Assembly (NCBI RefSeq): GCF_000485595.1
Contig: NW_014577433.1
Location: 1 to 36,004, forward strand
Direction: 5' to 3'
Length of the DNA stretch: 36,004 nt
Source of the DNA: Priapulus caudatus
Lineage: Eukaryota > Priapulida > Priapulimorpha > Priapulimorphida > Priapulidae
In this document: piece after piece, positions 15,307 through 26,327 of the stretch
How positions within the stretch are numbered: position 1 is the first letter of the stretch
Layout of the letters: each line of letters begins with the position of its first letter
Program-made: the position numbers and the translations under genes
Notes under the pieces: model-generated
Databases searched by the model: none
What the model was told of the DNA's origin: nothing
What the model saw: the letters and a program-made list of their open reading frames with translations, nothing else

Positions 15307-16344
15307 CTACAGCGTGTTCATGACGCCCGCGTGGCAGCCGAGTATCTGCTTGAAGCCGTCGCGGAACCCCTGATTGCAGATCGAGTAGATGATCGGGTTG
15401 GCGGCCGAGTTAGCGTAGCCGAGCCAGATGGCGATCAGGTAGAGTTTATCGTTGACGCAGTGGCAGCTCGCCTCGAGCGGCGTCAGGATGAAGTAGGGCA
15501 GCCAGCAGCCGACGAACGCCAGTATGACGATGCCGAGCGTGCGCGTCGCCTTCATCTCAGCGAGCTGGTGCAGCGTGACGGTGTGCTGCGAGCCGCCGCC
15601 GCCGCCGCCGCCGCTGTTGCTGTCCACGTACTCGGAGCGCATGAGGATGCGACGCGTCTGCTTCCACGCCGCCCACCAGATGCACGCGTAGGCGATGAGC
15701 ACGATCGTCATCGGCAGGAAGTAGATGAAGACGCTGTCGATCTGCGCGTACGGATTGCCGAGCATCAGCGCGCACAGGTTCGGATCGTTGTACACAAAGT
15801 CGTAGTAGGGGTCGTGCCAGAGGCTCGGGATAAAGATGACCGTGCCGTTGGCGGCCGACAATATCCACGCGATGACGAGCGAGACGCGAATCGTGCGCTC
15901 CGTCACATACATGTTGTACTTCATCGGCGTGATGATGGCGACGAAGCGTTCCATGGCGATCAGGCAGATGTGCAGGATGCTCGCCGTCGTGCTGAACACG
16001 TCGAACGAGCCGTGGATCTGGCAGTAGGTCGGATGGAACGGCCAGTAGGCGAACATCGTGTTGCCCGTCTGGAACGGTATGACGGTCACGCCTAGCACGA
16101 AGTCGGCGACGGCGAGCGACGCGACGAGAGCGTTCGTGCGCGTCTGCAGCTGCGGGCACTTGTAGAGCGCGTACAGCACGAGCGCGTTGCCAAAGACGAT
16201 GATGACGTTGACGATGCACAGCGCGCCGCCGACGCTGACGGCGTGCAGGAGGTCGGCAGAGCGCGGCGTGTCGGCCGACGGATCGTCGTCGGCGACGTGC
16301 GTCGCGTTGTAGTCGGCGTCCATTGCTCGCTGGCCGAGCATCAT
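15307..16344 (-). CDS. Class A aminergic G-protein-coupled receptor (intronless)
   Basis: A 345-aa seven-transmembrane receptor, expected in the plasma membrane and sensing a small amine. Visible landmarks: N13-A-T glycosylation site in the N-terminus; N53 (1.50); LAVAD with D81 (2.50); C108 (3.25), to pair with C191 in loop 2; D115 (3.32), the amine-binding aspartate; E132-R133-F134 in place of DRY; W160 (4.50); D203 and S204 (5.42, 5.43); P211 (5.50); CWLPYF with W281 (6.48) and P283 (6.50); W307, G309, Y310 (7.40-7.43), typical of aminergic receptors; NPIIY (316-320); C337, a possible palmitoylation site. The third intracellular loop is short and holds seven glycines (245-251). MM at the start comes from adjacent ATGs; a downstream M8 is also possible. 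The + strand is open over much of this gene only because of its GC-rich composition. Ligand is not determined: histamine-like, trace-amine or octopamine/serotonin-type are all possible. Confidence 0.94.
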   Translation of the reverse strand: MMLGQRAMDADYNATHVADDDPSADTPRSADLLHAVSVGGALCIVNVIIVFGNALVLYALYKCPQLQTRTNALVASLAVADFVLGVTVIPFQTGNTMFAYWPFHPTYCQIHGSFDVFSTTASILHICLIAMERFVAIITPMKYNMYVTERTIRVSLVIAWILSAANGTVIFIPSLWHDPYYDFVYNDPNLCALMLGNPYAQIDSVFIYFLPMTIVLIAYACIWWAAWKQTRRILMRSEYVDSNSGGGGGGGSQHTVTLHQLAEMKATRTLGIVILAFVGCWLPYFILTPLEASCHCVNDKLYLIAIWLGYANSAANPIIYSICNQGFRDGFKQILGCHAGVMNTL

Positions 16345-17000
16345 GCCGACAGCGCGCCGTTAGTCGTAGACATGCGCGCTGACCGCCGTGCGTGCGGCGC
16401 GCCGACTGCAACGCTCGCGCGCGAGGGTCAGTGAATATACGCGGCGGCGACGGGCGCGGGCAGCCGCGGTGTTGCCCGAGATTGATTGAATCTCGAGAAA
16501 ATTCGCACCGCTGTTCCGCGAAATAGGACTTACTCGCACGACGTTGCTCTTGCTCGCAGCGTATTATGGGGGCTATGCCCAAGGCGCGGCTCGCCGTGTT
16601 ACGTGCATTAGCGCCGATTGTGTGCGCTCTCTCGTATCGTCGACGCAATCCCGTGAGGATCTCTCTCGACGCGCGCACGGGGAGTCGAGATGTCACGTCG
16701 CACTAGTCCCCTAGCTGCGTGCGCCACCTGCGTGCGATGCTACTAACGTTTGCTAGCAGATTGTGTACAAACCGCGGCGCGCACGAACCACGCTCTCCGC
16801 ATGACCTCCCCGTCCCGTATCGCCGCTACTCAGCAACTGTTAGTCGTCGGTCAGTAGCAGCGGCCTCGTAGCGAAGAGTGCCGTAGGCTTGAAAGCACGC
16901 CACCTGCCGGACGAGCTGCCTGTCACGCGCAAATGTGACCCGAGCGCCTTCGTTCAGGGAACGCACGCACTGCTTGCGTGTGAAAGATCGCAATTCATCG
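16345..17000 (-). promoter_or_regulatory. GC/CpG-rich 5' region of the receptor gene
   Basis: CpG-dense sequence continues from the coding region to about 16950, then composition falls back to AT-rich. It probably contains the receptor's 5' UTR and promoter, but no TATA box or splice site can be pointed to. Long open frames here have no domain content and reflect the base composition. Confidence 0.35.
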
Positions 17001-17074
17001 ACTTGTTAGACGGTATGGCGAAGAATCTCTCTCTTTCTCTTTTTCTCTCTGTCTGTAGAATTCTGCAACAATAA

Positions 17075-18434
17075 AGAAAGAAGCCTTAACCGCGTTAGCC
17101 GCCATTCATGCTGCTTCTAGCTTGCAGTCATCCGGGGACGATTCTAGCTTTGCGATTTTTTTAGTTCAACGATTTCATTGACGATCAAAGAAGTGATGGA
17201 AAGAGGCAGCACGACTAATTACGGAACGCGCGAGATGAGAACGGCGCCAACTGTCGATGTTGCGTGTGTAAGATGGGCTTCACTAAAGGTGCCCTAATGC
17301 GAACTGCGGTGAAGGAGAAAGAGGAGGGGGGTAGGAGAACGAAAAGAATAAAGAAGCTCCATAGACACGCATGGTTCAACTCGCTATACGCACGCTATAT
17401 TACGCATTGTAAAACACTGCTGGTCGAACACACCCGCTCAGCGAGTAGCGTGATGTGGCGGCAACCGTCACACCGAGCTGTATCAATGGAGCGGAAACTC
17501 AGAGGGTAGATATCCGCCGTGTTGTAATCGCACGCCGAGGTTTAGCATCGAGTCACCGCTCGCGAGCAAACGTACGACGAACACCTCGCGCAATGACAGA
17601 ATTACGTCTGCGAGAGCGCAGTGTGCCTCACTACGTATAGCCGCAAGCCGCGGACAGAGCTTTCAGTGGACAGCAATAAACGGGAAGCCTTCACGGGAGG
17701 CGGAATAATCTTACTATTCGCCGAGTGCAGGCAAATGAATTCGCTCAAGGCAAAAGTGCAATCGTCTGGTTTACAGAAAATATTGCAATTCGACCGACAA
17801 ATCTATATTTCAAAAGGCTGACCACATGAAACTTTATCACCCAACATTTTACATTGGCCCTTTCAGTTTAGCGATAAAAATATGGAGAGAATTGAAAATA
17901 CAGTGGAAAGAGAACCGAGCATTATTAAAGATTTGTTGAGTGTAATGTGTATATACATGATTTGTTTATGTATGTATATATAGCTATGTGTGTTACATAT
18001 GTTACTAATATGTTAGCATGGTTGGAAGAAACCCTGGTGGTTACGTAGTAAATCATTTACTATTATTCCACATACATTTACTAGAGTTCCTAAACTATAC
18101 ATTCTTATTGTGTTTGAGCTCTTATCTCGTTAAGAACATCAGTTGTAATGTAATGGCTTCAGTGTGCTTCTATTAAGTATTCAAGGCATGGTGTCGCGCA
18201 TTGTAAATACCCATTGAAATAATCTGGCAAAGTGCTGTTTCATGCCTGGCATGTATAATTTGTGAGAAAGGCAAGCACGCGTGATTCCTGTGGGTTTTGC
18301 ATGGAGGAACTATGATAATTTTTATTTATACTCTATACAATATAACGCAGAAAGATTAGCGAAGCTCAGTGCTATGTTTAGAATACGAACTCTAAACCGC
18401 AAGTCGATGGTGAAGAGTTGTTTTATGTTCAGCA
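17075..18434. other. Non-coding, nothing recognised
   Basis: Moderately AT-rich sequence with short open frames (for example 17264-17509) that lack recognisable motifs. No repeat or RNA gene was seen. Confidence 0.5.
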
Positions 18435-18566
18435 TTGTTGCATTTTGCACGCGCTAGACACAGACTATCGGTTTGTAGCAGTCGTTCATTGCTGCTCCAT
18501 GGACATTCGGATCACCCCCCCCCCCCCATACAAGCTGCGTGTGCAGTAGAACAGACGGTTTATAGG

Positions 18567-19440
18567 AGTGATGTACCTAGCATTAACACCATGGTTGATA
18601 ACAGTGATGTACCTAGCATTAACACCATGGTTGATAACAGTGATGTACCTAGCATTAACACCATGGTTGATAACAGTGATGTACCTAGCATTAACACCAA
18701 ATGGTTGATAACAGTGAATGTACCTAGCAGTAACACCCATGGTTGTGTAACAGTGATGTACGCTAGCATTAACACCATGGTTGTACCAGTGATGTAACCT
18801 AGCATTACACATGGTTGTAACAGTGAATGTACCTAGCATTAACACCATGGTTGGTACACAGTGATGTAACCTAGCATTAACACCATGGTTGATAACAGTG
18901 ATGTACCTAGCATTAACACACCATGGTGATAACAGTGATGTACCTAGGCATTAACACATGGTTGATAACAGCTGATGTACCTAGCAGTAACACCATGGTT
19001 GGTAACAGTGATGTACCTAGCATTAACACCATGGTGAGTTAAACAGTGATGTACCTAGCATTAACACATGGTTGGTAACAATGATGTACTAGCGCATTAA
19101 CACCATGGTTGATAACAGTGATGTTACCTAGCATTAACACCATGGTTGTAACAGTGATGTACCTAGCATTAAACACCATGGTTGTAACAGTGATGTACTA
19201 GGCATTAACACCGGAGTGGTTGGAATAACAGTGATGTACCTAGCATTAACCACCAATGGTTGATAAAACAGTGATGTACTAGCATTAACACCATGGTTCG
19301 CGTAACACGTGATGTACCTAGCATTCAACACCATGGTTGATAACAGTGATGTACCTAGCATTAACACCATGGTTGATAACAGTGATGTACCTAGCATTAA
19401 TACCATGGTTGATAACAGTGATGTACTTAGCACCGATATC
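18567..19440 (+). repeat. 36-bp minisatellite, about 24 copies
   Basis: The unit is AGTGATGTACCTAGCATTAA followed by CACCATGGTTGATAAC. Copies 1-3 and 21-22 are perfect 36-mers, while most copies in between carry one to several single-base insertions or deletions. Because 36 is divisible by 3, clean copies read as an open frame on both strands; these frames are artefacts. A short decayed copy follows near 19465. Confidence 0.95.
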
Positions 19441-19514
19441 ATGTTTGATAATAGCAAGATAATAGTGATGTACATAGGGCGGGCCACGTGCTTGATAACA
19501 GTGACATAGACTTG

Positions 19515-20218
19515 GCTTGCCATATATATGTATGCATAAAAGCGGATAAATCTCCACGAATGTTCTTGTTGGATGAACATTACTGAGAAGAATGTATAAC
19601 AGGCGTGGAGTTTCTGGCAGTGCACGCACGCATATGTACATGATGTGTGAACACTCGAATGATTGACTAACGTTAAGCATTCGCTATTTCGCGGCAGTAT
19701 TTCCGGTGGGAATAGTTGCTTGATTCCCGAATTTGATAGCTGGTGTCCCATAAATGTTCAAATCTATGTTACGGACAAGCGTTTGGTAAATAATTTGCCG
19801 TTTGGTGCATAATGTCAAATTTGTTAAAAAAAATCTTTTGTAATCGAAAAACAGAATTCGCGTGATAAGTGATGGTCTAAGAACTACACAAAAGAGCAGA
19901 ATGAGACACCCCGTCAGCATAGTGCCCCGTAGTACACAGGAAATTAATTTTACACGCTATCTGATCAACTTGACGCAATTTGCTTTAACAACTATTCTGT
20001 TAATTACATTATTTATAAATGATTACCATGCAGCGATGGCAATAATGGCGAACATCAAGAGCTCTACATATACCCATATTGCGTAGCGTGACGTCAGCAC
20101 CAAGGAAACACGAATATGCAAATTATTATGAACGTAGCAGCGCAAAGCTTCTAAAATACACGCGATAACCGACCCTTTGCTGTAATTTTACACGATAAAA
20201 ATAAAAAAAACGTCGATA
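19515..20218. other. Non-coding, nothing recognised
   Basis: AT-rich sequence with only short, motif-free open frames. Confidence 0.5.
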
Positions 20219-20225
20219 TCATAAG

Positions 20226-20373
20226 AACGCCAGAGAGAGGGTTAGGGAGAAGGGGAGAAATGGGGGAAGGAAGGGGGAAAGACGAATAGAGGGGGTGGGA
20301 GGGACGGGAGAAGAGAATGAGGGGGTAAGGAAGGGAGGAAGGGGAAGAAGAAGGGGCGAATCAGAGAGAGAAA
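20226..20373 (+). repeat. Homopurine G/A-rich tract
   Basis: About 150 bp almost entirely of G and A on the + strand, without a fixed period. Such tracts can form triplex DNA. The - strand open frame reads as low-complexity P/L/S/F. Confidence 0.8.
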
Positions 20374-22280
20374 CGCCATGGGAGTGATTTTCGAAAAGAT
20401 CCGATTGCCATATCATGGCAGTAAACACCCAACTGTCACCGTAACTTACTGCACAGGTCGCGTCTAGACAGTTTATGACAGTCGGCCCTGCCCGTTTAAT
20501 CGTACTGAAGTTTAGACAGTCTTGACTTGAGTTTACGAACAAATAAGATTTTGCTAGACAACCCGCCTCTATGAGGCTACACTCTATATGCGGACTGATT
20601 ATCACCTGTTGCAAGTAATCTCCCCAATACTTCAGACGGCAAATTCAGAGCGAATTCGCGAATCATGTTCCGAGTGAAAATTAACGCACACTTATAGTGT
20701 AACATACGTACTATCCAATTACAACGAACTATCCGATTACAACGAAAGCAGGTTTCTAGCTAACTATCACAATATTGTAGGTTGCACTATCGTGCAGAAC
20801 CACAAAGCTTACGGGACCATTAAACAAATTAGAGAGAGTAGGACCTACACGTGCTATAATTTTTTTTAGGATTCTAAAAAGAGAAGCTATTCAGTGCTCT
20901 TACACTTAAAGCAATCCGGTTCTCCAGGAACCAGACTCTTCCAGGTGTATAGCGACTTAGAAGGTCCATCTTCCAGCATTTTCTATGTTTTCCAGGACGT
21001 GTACTACACGCGTACTGTAATCTCGCGCGCCGTCAACAATAGCTTAAGCATATTATAGCTGTTAGTTGACCAACGTCAACATCATCAACATCACAAATTA
21101 AAGGGATGTTTACATTGGTTTATAAATAAATGCCATAAATCACTTAAGGAAATAATATATTACAAACACAGCCCCCCACCCCCGTGCAAAGTGGCATGTC
21201 GTTATAGTGTTCATAGTGTGATACGAATGTTAACAGCCTGCACGATGAAAGATGCACATAATGACCAACAGTGCCATACAATACATTTTCATATCACAAG
21301 AATAATTATGTGTTTTAGTTTAGAAAGCGTAGCAGATTTCTATTTGTTGCTTCGATTGATTTCCTTCTCAATTTCAGGCTATATTTACTCGGCGACTTCA
21401 ATGAAAATGCGAGCGTAATTTCGCAGACTAATAATCTTTTCTCGTCGCACTTGCTGCTCTTGCTGCATCCTTGCTACACGAGGTCACGTCTGGCTGTGTG
21501 CCCTTTACTCTCATCGTGGGTTCGCATGCTTAAACTTGAATGCGGTTGGGAAACGCGACGAACGGGAGAATTCCCATTGTCATCTTGCCCATCATAACTT
21601 AGGATCAGGATTGAGAAGATAGTGAAAGAGGCTCTTGTTGTTATGTAAGTCTGCAGTGACAGGAAAGCATCTTTCGCTAAACTGACGATACCTCTCAGCA
21701 CAATACAGGCCGCGTCGTGAATGGTTGGGAATTTCAGTTTCCTGACTTTATAAAATGTGAAAAGGCTCGCGTAGCCATTTGGAAATAACTCGATAACGTT
21801 TGTCGGTCGTTATCAAACCTTTGTTAGTATACACATCAATGAGTTTCAAAATCACTAATCGTGAGTACTGCAATAATTCCACACTACTGTGCTGCCCCTG
21901 ACAACGTTGCACCTTTACATTTTTATTTGCTTATTTCAGACCAGAAGCTAATCGCAAGTGTAATTATATTTTGATCTAACTATTATTTAACCAAACGACC
22001 TTTACATTTACTTTTTTACTTCTTTACACGATAAATACGTGTATATTTTAACAGAAACTAAAATAAAATACAAGATATTTCAATCATTTTTCTCTTAAAT
22101 AAGCAAATGGGTAAGACGGTTGGCCTGAAGCCTGTGGCTGAAAACCCGAGTGTGACAACTCTGTTAGTGAATGCGAATGTGTTCGGACCACCGTGGTTGT
22201 AAATGATCGATTGTCGACAGTTTTAAAACCCGTTAAAGGTATTCCTAGTAAATATTGAACCACCCTGTTTTGTTTATTTG
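20374..22280. other. Non-coding, nothing recognised
   Basis: No supportable gene, RNA or repeat. Short direct repeats such as ACTATCC(A/G)ATTACAACGAA (20710-20745) occur in two copies. Confidence 0.45.
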
Positions 22281-23215
22281 TGTTGTAGAGTGCTCTGTGC
22301 TGTATCCTGTTCTCCGTAATTTAGTGTAAATTTTCTTGTGTGGTGTGCTTCTCGTGATGGGACGTGCTCCCTGTGACGGGGGTGTATTCTCTGTGCTGTA
22401 ACGAATGTGCTCTCTTCTGTGTGTTCTCTGTATTGCAGTGTTATCGCTTCTGTTCTGTGCATTTTATGTTGTAGTATGCTCTTTGTGCTGTAATATATTT
22501 TCTGTTCTGGGGTGAGCTCCGTGCTGTGTTGTGCTCTCTGTGATGTAGTGTGCTCTCTGTGCTATGTTGTGCTCTTTGTGCTGTGATGTGCTATCTGTTC
22601 AGGGTGAGCTCTGTGCTGTAATGTGCTTTCTGTGCTGTAGTGTGCTTTTTGTGCTGTAATGTGCTAGGGTGTGGCTATGCATGTGCTGTAGTGTGGCTGT
22701 AATGTGCTTTCTGTGGCTTAGTGTGGCTTTCTTGTGCTGTGTTGGTGGACTTCGTTGGCTGTAGCTGTGTTTTCTGTGCTGTAGCTGTGCTGTCTGTGCC
22801 TGTAGTGTGCTGTCGTGCTAGGCGGTGTGGCTATCTGGGGTGGCCTGTAACTGTGCTTTCTGGTGCTGTAGTGTGCTTTCTTTGCTGTAGTGTGCTGGTC
22901 TGTGCTAGGGGTGAGCTGTGTTGTGCTCTCTGTGCTGTAGTGTGCTTTATTGTGGCTGTAGGTGTCTGGTCTGTGCTATGGTGTGTGATCTGTGCTGTGT
23001 GCTGTCTCGTGCTGTAGTGTGCTCTGTGGCTGTAATGTGCTTCTCTGTGGCTAGTAGATGTGCTTTCTGTGCTGTAATGTGCTTTCTGTGCTGTAGTGTG
23101 CTTTCTGTGCTGTAGTGTGCTTTCTGTGCTGTAGTGTGCTTTCTGTGCTGTAGTGTGCTTTCTGTGCTGTAATGTGCTTTCTGTGCTGTAATGTGCTTTC
23201 TGTGCTGGGATGTGC
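22281..23215 (+). repeat. 19-bp minisatellite TGTGCTTTCTGTGCTGTAG
   Basis: A long array of TGTGCT-based units. The right part (about 23060-23210) is regular with period 19; the part at about 22660-23060 has many extra G residues and small indels, and the left part is more diverged (TGTGCTCTCTG). Open frames inside are artefacts. Confidence 0.9.
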
Positions 23216-23219
23216 TTAC

Positions 23220-23715
23220 TTAGTTGTTTATTGTTTGTGTGCTGTAGTAAACGCGCGATCTCGCTCTCTCATTAAATCTGTTTATAGAGTCAACCTACAT
23301 AATTGCATTCGCGTTATATTATTTCAGTTTAATTAGCGGTTTTGTTTGAATCCCGATTTATTATTGCAAAATGCAATCAGCCCATTTTCACAGATAATGA
23401 GCCTGCGCTCAGTTTGCCAATCCCTGAATTCCATTTCGCCGACAGCATTTTTGTTCGTCGCCTTTGCGGGACTTCAAAAGTCTTTCGGTGTGATTATGTC
23501 TCCAGTGTCTATTAGATTGTCAAACTTGATTTGTTCCTTTGTGATTGAAATGCATTTGTTTTAGAATGCACCTCACATCTGCAGCTGAGGCTAGCTGATA
23601 GCGTAGTGCGACGCTGGCGCCACCGCTGCTGTCTTTCATCGGGCTCCGCCATATAACGCCATGTATTCACGCATCTATTCAGCCGCACCGTGTTTAGCTA
23701 TACTGCTGTAACGTT
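23220..23715. other. Non-coding, nothing recognised
   Basis: No gene supported. A short open frame at 23346-23564 has a hydrophobic look but no start context, motif or splice support. Confidence 0.4.
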
Positions 23716-24131
23716 CACAGGCATTTGGAACGTCTCAATAAAAAAATAATGGTAAATAAAGACGAAATGTATTTGCTACCAAAGTCTTAATGTTTCTCTA
23801 CTCTCCTTCGCATATTATTGCCGAGAACGGGCTGTAAAGCCGTTCACATGCTCATCCACAACACACAAGTACACCGCACGCGCGCCCTGTGCACAAACAA
23901 CAAGAATAATTAATAGAAAGAAAACTCTATTATTTTTGTTGTTTGTGCACAGGGCGTGCGTTCGGTACACTTGTGTGTTTGTAGAGGAGCATTTGAACGG
24001 CATTTAAAGCAAGTTATCGGCAATAATAGGCGAAGGAGACTAGGGAAACATTAAGACGTACTGTCAGTTTGGTAGTAAATACATTTCGTGTTTATTTGCC
24101 TTTTTGTATTGAGACGTTCCAAGTGCCTGTG
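23716..24131. mobile_element. 416-bp hairpin (foldback) element
   Basis: Two arms of about 200 bp (23716-23916 and about 23926-24131) are inverted copies meeting at a loop of about 9 nt. Shared blocks include CACAGGCA, TTGGAACGTCTCAATA, CGAAATGTATTT, GTCTTAATGTTTC, CTCCTTCG and GCCCTGTGCACAAACAACA. Arms differ by substitutions and small gaps. No target-site duplication is evident. It is either a foldback transposon or a local inverted duplication; the transcript would be one long double-stranded stem. Confidence 0.7.
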
Positions 24132-26327
24132 ATATCAGTAGTCGTTTCGAAAACGACTTCCGAAATGTCCCGGCTTGTCTAAATAGCCGCCTGGTCTCGC
24201 GTCAAGCAGCGGCTGCGTCATCTTGCGTCGTGGTTGGCGTCACCACGCCCTCGCCAGCTCTATACGCGCTGTGCGTTGTACGCTAGCCAGATTAATTTAT
24301 TTTTAAAACGAAGCGCACATTAATCACATTGCACTGACCTTGCGCTGACAGACCGCGACTGTAAGCAGCTGATGGCTCAGATCATTCTTTCGCGTGTAAC
24401 CACTGGCGGACAAACATTTGGGGTTTCGTTGAGCTTTCGCTGGGTTGGCTCAGAGTGAATATGATGCTTATATTAAACTTACCCATTTACTTTGAATCCC
24501 TGGACGGTATTCAATCGTGATATCACATCGGCTGTATGTCTGTGAATCAATGATGGAACATGTTGTGAAAATGGGTTATTCATAGTTTTGTTTGAGTAGT
24601 TTCTCATTTGCAATGGCAGGAGACATACAAACTATTGCGTTCATTGATTATTTTCCGTCGATGCGTAATTTCTCTATACAATCTCACCCTTGTTGACTGG
24701 CATATTCTTACAGGAGTAGAGTACGGGAAACATCATTATACATGATATTGAACTATTCTGACAGATGAAGAAAGAAAATGCTATTCTGATATAAATTGTT
24801 TTTGCACAGGTCATAGATGATGAGAAACCCACGTACTACTGCTATATGCTATACTATACTATAGTGGGTGAACACGATGAGTGATGTAGTAACAAGTTCG
24901 TGAAGAGCTGTGTTTGTCTTGCCCTCGATAGCACACTCGCCTCATAATACAGAGGTCTGAGGATCGATTTCGAAATTGATTTCTGAGATATAAAACCAGT
25001 AATCGGAACAGAGTTTCAATTGCTTCATTGAGTAAATTCACTTCCATTAGAAATTGTCATCTAGATATCAATGCTGCCAATTTCATCTGTGGCCTCAATA
25101 TACAGTCTTCTGTTGGCAATGTAAGAAGCCAATATTTGGTTTGTCTAGTATGGTGCCCACCCGCGAGTAGAGGTATTGGTTCCTGCATGAATACGTCCTG
25201 TGCCCACTCATCGGTAGATGTATTGGCTCTACACTGGCAGCTAGTGTTACTCGCCATAGTGGTCATCAAGTTTTAATTTAGTTGAATAAATAATATCTCG
25301 AAAATAAATATTTGGCGTTATAATTAAAGAAATACTACAGAGAATCCCCACCAGGAACCTGCTGTCATCAACTCCTGCGCCGTCGTCACACAACAAGTGT
25401 TGATGACTGCAGAAATGTAGTCGCCTGCCACGATAGAGGAGGTCTGGCATATCTACCTGAGCACCCTCATCCCAGCAATATGTTTGCTTTCTGATTGCCT
25501 TTGGGTAATCACCAGTAAATGATGTAATCGCGTGCAGTATGCCCGCCTTGACGCTGCAAGCCTAATCTTCTACGGCACAATAGTTCCAGCTACTTGAAGC
25601 GTTAATCATATACACAAGCATGTATATATATAATCAAGTGCTAATAATACATGTGTTATTAGCTCTTGATCTAATACATTACCAATGATGCAATGAATAT
25701 TAGCACCAGTCTAATTATATATATTTTCTATATATAATACATAATTGAATGCGGTTGGTTACAAATTAAATGTGCCATATGCGAATAATTTTTTTTATTT
25801 AAATAGACCTTCATATTTGAAAACGTATTATGAACGAAGATATGTGCACATATAACATTTGTATTTCCAGATAAGACAAAAGCTGTTTATGCGCATATTT
25901 TCCAGGCTATACAATAAGCAATTGTGCCATATATTGGTTGCTCCCTATCGCACTTACAGACTTAATATATAAGTACTTACGATACTTTATATGAAATAAA
26001 GGCAGTTTTGGCGTCAATTGCATTTTTAAATTTCTGTTAGATTCGTGAAATATTTTCCACATTCATACTATGTAATTAATTGCATTTCTATTATCATAAT
26101 ATGGTATAAAATAATTTTTCACGAACGCTCTGAAAGGAAACTAAAGTCACATAAAATTTAATGTATACAGAAGATATATCTATAGATTATCGACTTATAT
26201 CGACTCCTGTTTCATGCATTTTTGAATGCGAATAACATGCGCAAGTTTTTACAGAAGTTGCCCAATATTTCCTTAGTATTTCATCTCCGTGTAGGATGCA
26301 AGAACAAACATATAACGCATGATTGTT
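24132..26327. other. Non-coding, mostly unannotated
   Basis: No protein-coding gene supported. It holds the tRNA-like relic listed separately and a 14-bp inverted repeat ATCAAGTGCTAATA/TATTAGCTCTTGAT (about 25633-25669), then AT-rich sequence. Confidence 0.45.
24918..24985 (+). pseudogene. tRNA-Met-like relic or tRNA-derived SINE head
   Basis: CTCGCCTCATAATACAGAGG resembles the anticodon arm of tRNA-Met (CAT anticodon in a CTCATAA loop), preceded by CCTCGATAGC, like the start of a D arm, and followed by GGATCGATTTC, close to the B-box GGTTCGAATCC. The D arm is shortened and the acceptor ends do not pair well, so it is not a working tRNA gene. Confidence 0.4.

Noticed and set aside
15331-16095. 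Long open frame on the + strand (254 aa) and another on the - strand (15557-16696, 379 aa)
   Set aside because: Both are off-frame shadows of the GC-rich receptor gene; they are R/A/H-rich and have no domain.
18435-18797. Open frame with a repeated 12-residue unit SDVPSINTMVDN
   Set aside because: It exists only because the DNA repeat is 36 bp; both strands are open and frames break at every indel.
22721-23115. Cys-rich open frames
   Set aside because: They are translations of the TGTGCT minisatellite.
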